Assembly (NCBI RefSeq): GCF_037023745.1
Contig: NZ_CP146101.1
Span: 7,358,001-7,422,000 of the forward strand
Direction: 5' to 3'
DNA from: Streptomyces sp. SCSIO 30461
GTDB lineage: Bacteria > Actinomycetota > Actinomycetes > Streptomycetales > Streptomycetaceae
DNA: 64,000 nt
Shown one piece after another: positions 60,448 through 64,000 of this stretch. A model generated the notes under the pieces. It had not been told where the DNA came from. It worked only from the letters and a program-made list of their open reading frames with translations, and ran no database searches. The position numbers and the translations under genes are program-made. How positions within the stretch are numbered: the stretch's first letter is position 1; each line of letters starts with the position of its first letter.

Positions 60448-61119
60448 GTGGAGGACAGGGTGCGGATCGTGATCGCCGAGGACTCCGTGTTGCTGAGGGA
60501 GGGCCTGACCAGGCTGCTCACCGACCGCGGGCACGAGGTGGTGGCAGGCGTCGGGGACGCCGACGCGCTGCTGAAGACCATCGACGAGCTCGCGGCGCGG
60601 GACGCACTGCCCGACGCCGTGGTCGCCGACGTCCGGATGCCCCCGACCCACACGGACGAGGGGGTCCGGGCGGCCGTGCGGCTGCGCCGTGACCATCCCG
60701 GGGTCGGAGTGCTGGTGCTGTCGCAGTACGTGGAGGAGCAGTACGCCACCGAGCTGCTGGCCGGGAGCAGCCGGGGTGTGGGCTATCTGCTCAAGGACCG
60801 GGTGGCCGAGGTCAGGGAGTTCGTGGACGCCGTGGTCCGGGTGGCCGGAGGGGGCACCGCGCTCGACCCCGAGGTCGTGGCACAGCTGCTGGGCCGCAGC
60901 CGCAAGCACGACGTGCTGGCCGGGCTGACGCCCCGGGAGCGCGAGGTCCTCGGCCTGATGGCGGAAGGCCGGACGAACTCGGCGATCGCCAGGCAGCTGG
61001 TGGTGAGTGACGGAGCCGTGGAGAAGCACGTGAGCAACATCTTCCTGAAGCTCGGGCTGTCCCCAAGCCATGGTGATCACCGGCGTGTACTGGCCGTGCT
61101 GACCTATCTCGACTCCTGA
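60448..61119 (+). CDS. NarL/FixJ-family response regulator
   Basis: 223 residues. Receiver domain with acidic pair AED (residues 10-12), phospho-acceptor Asp61 in VVADVRMPP, Ser in LVLSQYV and Lys in YLLKDRV. A LuxR-type helix-turn-helix follows (LTPREREVLGLMAEGRTNSA, IARQLVVSDGAVEKHVSNIF). I take the GTG at 60448 (VEDRVRIVIAEDS) behind AGGGGGA; an ATG at 60439 is possible but crowds that site. Same-strand partner of the two kinases; targets might include the nuo or kor operons (inference). Confidence 0.92.
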   Translation: MEDRVRIVIAEDSVLLREGLTRLLTDRGHEVVAGVGDADALLKTIDELAARDALPDAVVADVRMPPTHTDEGVRAAVRLRRDHPGVGVLVLSQYVEEQYATELLAGSSRGVGYLLKDRVAEVREFVDAVVRVAGGGTALDPEVVAQLLGRSRKHDVLAGLTPREREVLGLMAEGRTNSAIARQLVVSDGAVEKHVSNIFLKLGLSPSHGDHRRVLAVLTYLDS

Positions 61120-61420
61120 GAATCTGACACCCTATCAGATAACTAGCGGAGACCCAGCGGGTGGCCCCAGCATCGACCGGGAGTGTCTGGGATCGGAAGC
61201 GTCTGAGCTCGGAAGCCTCGGCGGTACCTGAGATCGGGAGCACCTGGAGGGAAGATTCGGGGGCAAGCAGAACCATGGCAGACCAGGACATCAGGTCGTC
61301 TCAAAAAGTCGTCCAGCATATGAGCGGCCCAGGGAAGGCCACCCTTACGGACGTAGGGTTGGCCTTGGAGCGACCGGTGAGCCGGCCGCGGTCCAGCCGC
61401 CTCGAAGGAGGTCCAGTTCA
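61120..61420. other. region upstream of korA
   Basis: No gene is visible in these 301 bases. The sequence near 61125-61145 is AT-rich (CCTATCAGATAACTAG) and would suit a promoter or regulator site for the kor operon. Confidence 0.35.
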
Positions 61421-63443
61421 GTGACCAGCCAGGTCAGTAGCCCAGCCGAGCACGCAGACGAGGACGCGGCCGGAGAGACCGTCGTCGGGGGACAGCGCAG
61501 ATCCTCCGGCGGCGCAGGCGCCGATGACAGCGACGCCAAGGGCAGCAAAGACAACAGCGGCAGCGCCAACGGCAACGACGGCGACAGCAGCAGCGGCACC
61601 AAGGAGGTCCGCCGCCTGGACCGCGTGATCATCCGGTTCGCGGGGGACTCAGGTGACGGTATGCAGCTGACGGGTGACCGTTTCACGTCGGAGACGGCGT
61701 CGTTCGGAAACGACCTGTCCACACTGCCGAACTTCCCGGCTGAGATCCGGGCACCCGCCGGCACCCTGCCCGGCGTCTCCTCGTTCCAGCTGCACTTCGC
61801 CGACCACGACATCCTCACTCCGGGCGACGCACCGAACGTGCTGGTGGCGATGAACCCCGCGGCGCTCAAGGCGAACATCGGCGATGTGCCGCGCGGCGGC
61901 GAAATCATCGTCAACACGGACGAGTTCGCCAAGCGGGCCATGGCCAAGGTCGGCTACGAGACCAGCCCGCTCGAGGACGGCTCCCTCGACGCGTACAACG
62001 TCCATCCCGTCCCGCTGACGACGCTCACCGTCGAGGCGCTCAAGGTGTTCGGACTCTCCCGCAAGGAGGCCGAACGCTCCAAGAACATGTTCGCCCTGGG
62101 TCTGCTGAGCTGGATGTACCACCGGCCGACCGAGGGCACCGAGACCTTTCTGCGCAGCAAGTTCGCCAAGAAGCCGGAGATCGCCGAGGCGAACGTCGCA
62201 GCCTTCCGGGCGGGGTGGAACTTCGGCGAGACCACCGAGGACTTCGCCGTCTCCTACGAGGTCGCCCCTGCCACTCAGGCCTTCCCGACCGGCACGTACC
62301 GCAACATCTCGGGCAACCTGGCACTGTCCTACGGACTGATCGCCGCGTCTCAGCAAGCGGACCTGCCGCTCTACCTGGGCTCCTACCCGATCACCCCGGC
62401 GTCGGACATCCTGCACGAGCTCTCGAAGCACAAGAACTTCGGTGTCCGGACCTTCCAGGCCGAGGACGAGATCGCGGGCATCGGCGCGGCGCTCGGCGCC
62501 GCCTTCGGCGGCTCGCTCGCCGTGACCACGACATCCGGTCCCGGTGTGGCGCTGAAGTCCGAGACCATCGGACTTGCCGTCTCGCTGGAGCTCCCGCTGC
62601 TGATCGTGGACATCCAGCGCGGCGGCCCGTCCACCGGTCTGCCCACCAAGACCGAGCAGGCCGACCTGCTCCAGGCGATGTACGGCCGCAACGGCGAGGC
62701 ACCGGTCCCGATCGTCGCCCCGAAGACCCCAGCGGACTGCTTCGACGCCGCGCTGGAGGCGGCCCGTATCGCGCTGACGTACCGCACCCCGGTGTTCCTG
62801 CTGTCCGACGGCTACCTGGCCAACGGCAGCGAGCCCTGGCGTATCCCGGACCTGGACGAACTCCCCGACCTGCGGGTCCGGTTCGCCACCGGACCCAACC
62901 ACACCACCGAGGACGGCACCGACGTCTTCTGGCCGTACAAGCGCGACCCGCACACCCTGGCACGGCCCTGGGCCGTCCCCGGCACCCCCGGACTCGAACA
63001 CCGGATCGGCGGCATCGAGAAGCAGGACGGCACGGGCAACATCTCGTACGACCCGGCCAACCACGACTTCATGGTCCGCATCCGGCAGTCCAAGGTCGAC
63101 GGCGTCGACGTACCGGACCTCGATGTCGACGACCCGGACGGCGCCCGCACGCTGGTGCTCGGCTGGGGCTCGACGTACGGGCCGATCACCGCTGCCGTAC
63201 GCAGGCTGCGCGGCGCGGGGCTGCCCATCGCACAGGCGCATCTGCGCCACCTCAACCCGTTCCCGGGGAATCTGGGGGACGTTCTGGAGCGTTACCAGAA
63301 GGTAGTGGTACCGGAGATGAACCTCGGCCAGCTCGCCGGACTGATCCGCGCGAGATACCTGGTCGACGCGCACTCCTACAACCAGGTCAACGGCATGCCG
63401 TTCAAGGCCGAGCAGCTCGCCGCGGCTCTCAAGGAGGCCATCA

Positions 63444-63451
<8 letters not shown>
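61421..63451 (+). CDS. korA: 2-oxoacid:ferredoxin oxidoreductase, fused gamma-alpha subunit
   Basis: 676 residues from a GTG behind AAGGAGG. The first ~62 residues are a Ser/Gly/Asp-rich linker ([17 protein letters not shown]). The gamma domain (residues ~65-250) begins [19 protein letters not shown]; the alpha domain starts [20 protein letters not shown] with [35 protein letters not shown] and [21 protein letters not shown], the TPP/CoA-interacting segments. With KorB it should interconvert 2-oxoglutarate and succinyl-CoA with ferredoxin as electron partner, an oxygen-tolerant type known from mycobacteria. Confidence 0.93.

Positions 63452-64000
<549 letters not shown>

Overview
The window reads as chromosomal DNA of a high-GC actinomycete, almost certainly a Streptomyces. 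The grounds are very high GC in third codon positions, frequent GTG starts and one TTG start (rpoB), and the gene order tuf-fusA-rpsG-rpsL / rpoC-rpoB / rplL-rplJ / rplA-rplK-nusG-secE-tRNA-Trp followed by aspC, an adenosine deaminase, murB, the HadA/HadB-like pair, rpmG and tRNA genes. From memory this matches the S. coelicolor order in this part of its chromosome; it was not checked against a database.

Layout. 1-1237: 3' part of a gene for a propeller-like protein. 1344-18586: minus-strand information-processing core (EF-Tu, EF-G, S7, S12, RNA polymerase beta' and beta, L7/L12, L10, L1, L11, NusG, SecE, tRNA-Trp) with several clear terminators and consensus promoters. 18.9-34.8 kb: housekeeping and envelope genes: aspartate aminotransferase, adenosine deaminase, a duplicated-domain lipoprotein candidate, MurB, a drug-efflux type MFS pump with its TetR regulator, two MaoC-fold dehydratase subunits, L33, three tRNAs (Met, Thr, Tyr), a cytosine-deaminase-like protein with an altered metal site, an SDR-type protein, a class F/E-like sortase with a membrane-tethered partner, an L,D-transpeptidase, an amidohydrolase pseudogene and an FG-GAP secreted protein.

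35495-42193: a 6.7-kb integrated element, bounded by a perfect 21-bp direct repeat whose left copy is the 3' end of yajQ. It carries a primase/helicase-type ATPase, nine GGGGACG heptamers arranged like iterons, a minus-strand operon (two small coupled proteins, a 35-residue proline-rich peptide, a PIMT-type methyltransferase overlapping it by GTGA, an 80-aa protein) and a divergent XRE-TPR regulator plus NUDIX hydrolase pair. No integrase is visible. This is the most interesting part of the window.

42.4-64 kb: DNA alkyl-repair methyltransferase, GlsB-like protein, APC permease, YccF, HtpX, MscL with a zinc-ribbon tail, a tightly overlapping partial complex I operon (nuoABCHIJKLMN, without nuoDEFG) whose NuoC has a 230-residue disordered tail, two sensor kinases sharing a perfect 616-bp repeat, their response regulator, and the start of a 2-oxoacid:ferredoxin oxidoreductase operon (korA, korB cut by the window end). 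The kinases, regulator, partial complex I and Kor enzyme sit side by side and may form one respiratory or redox module.
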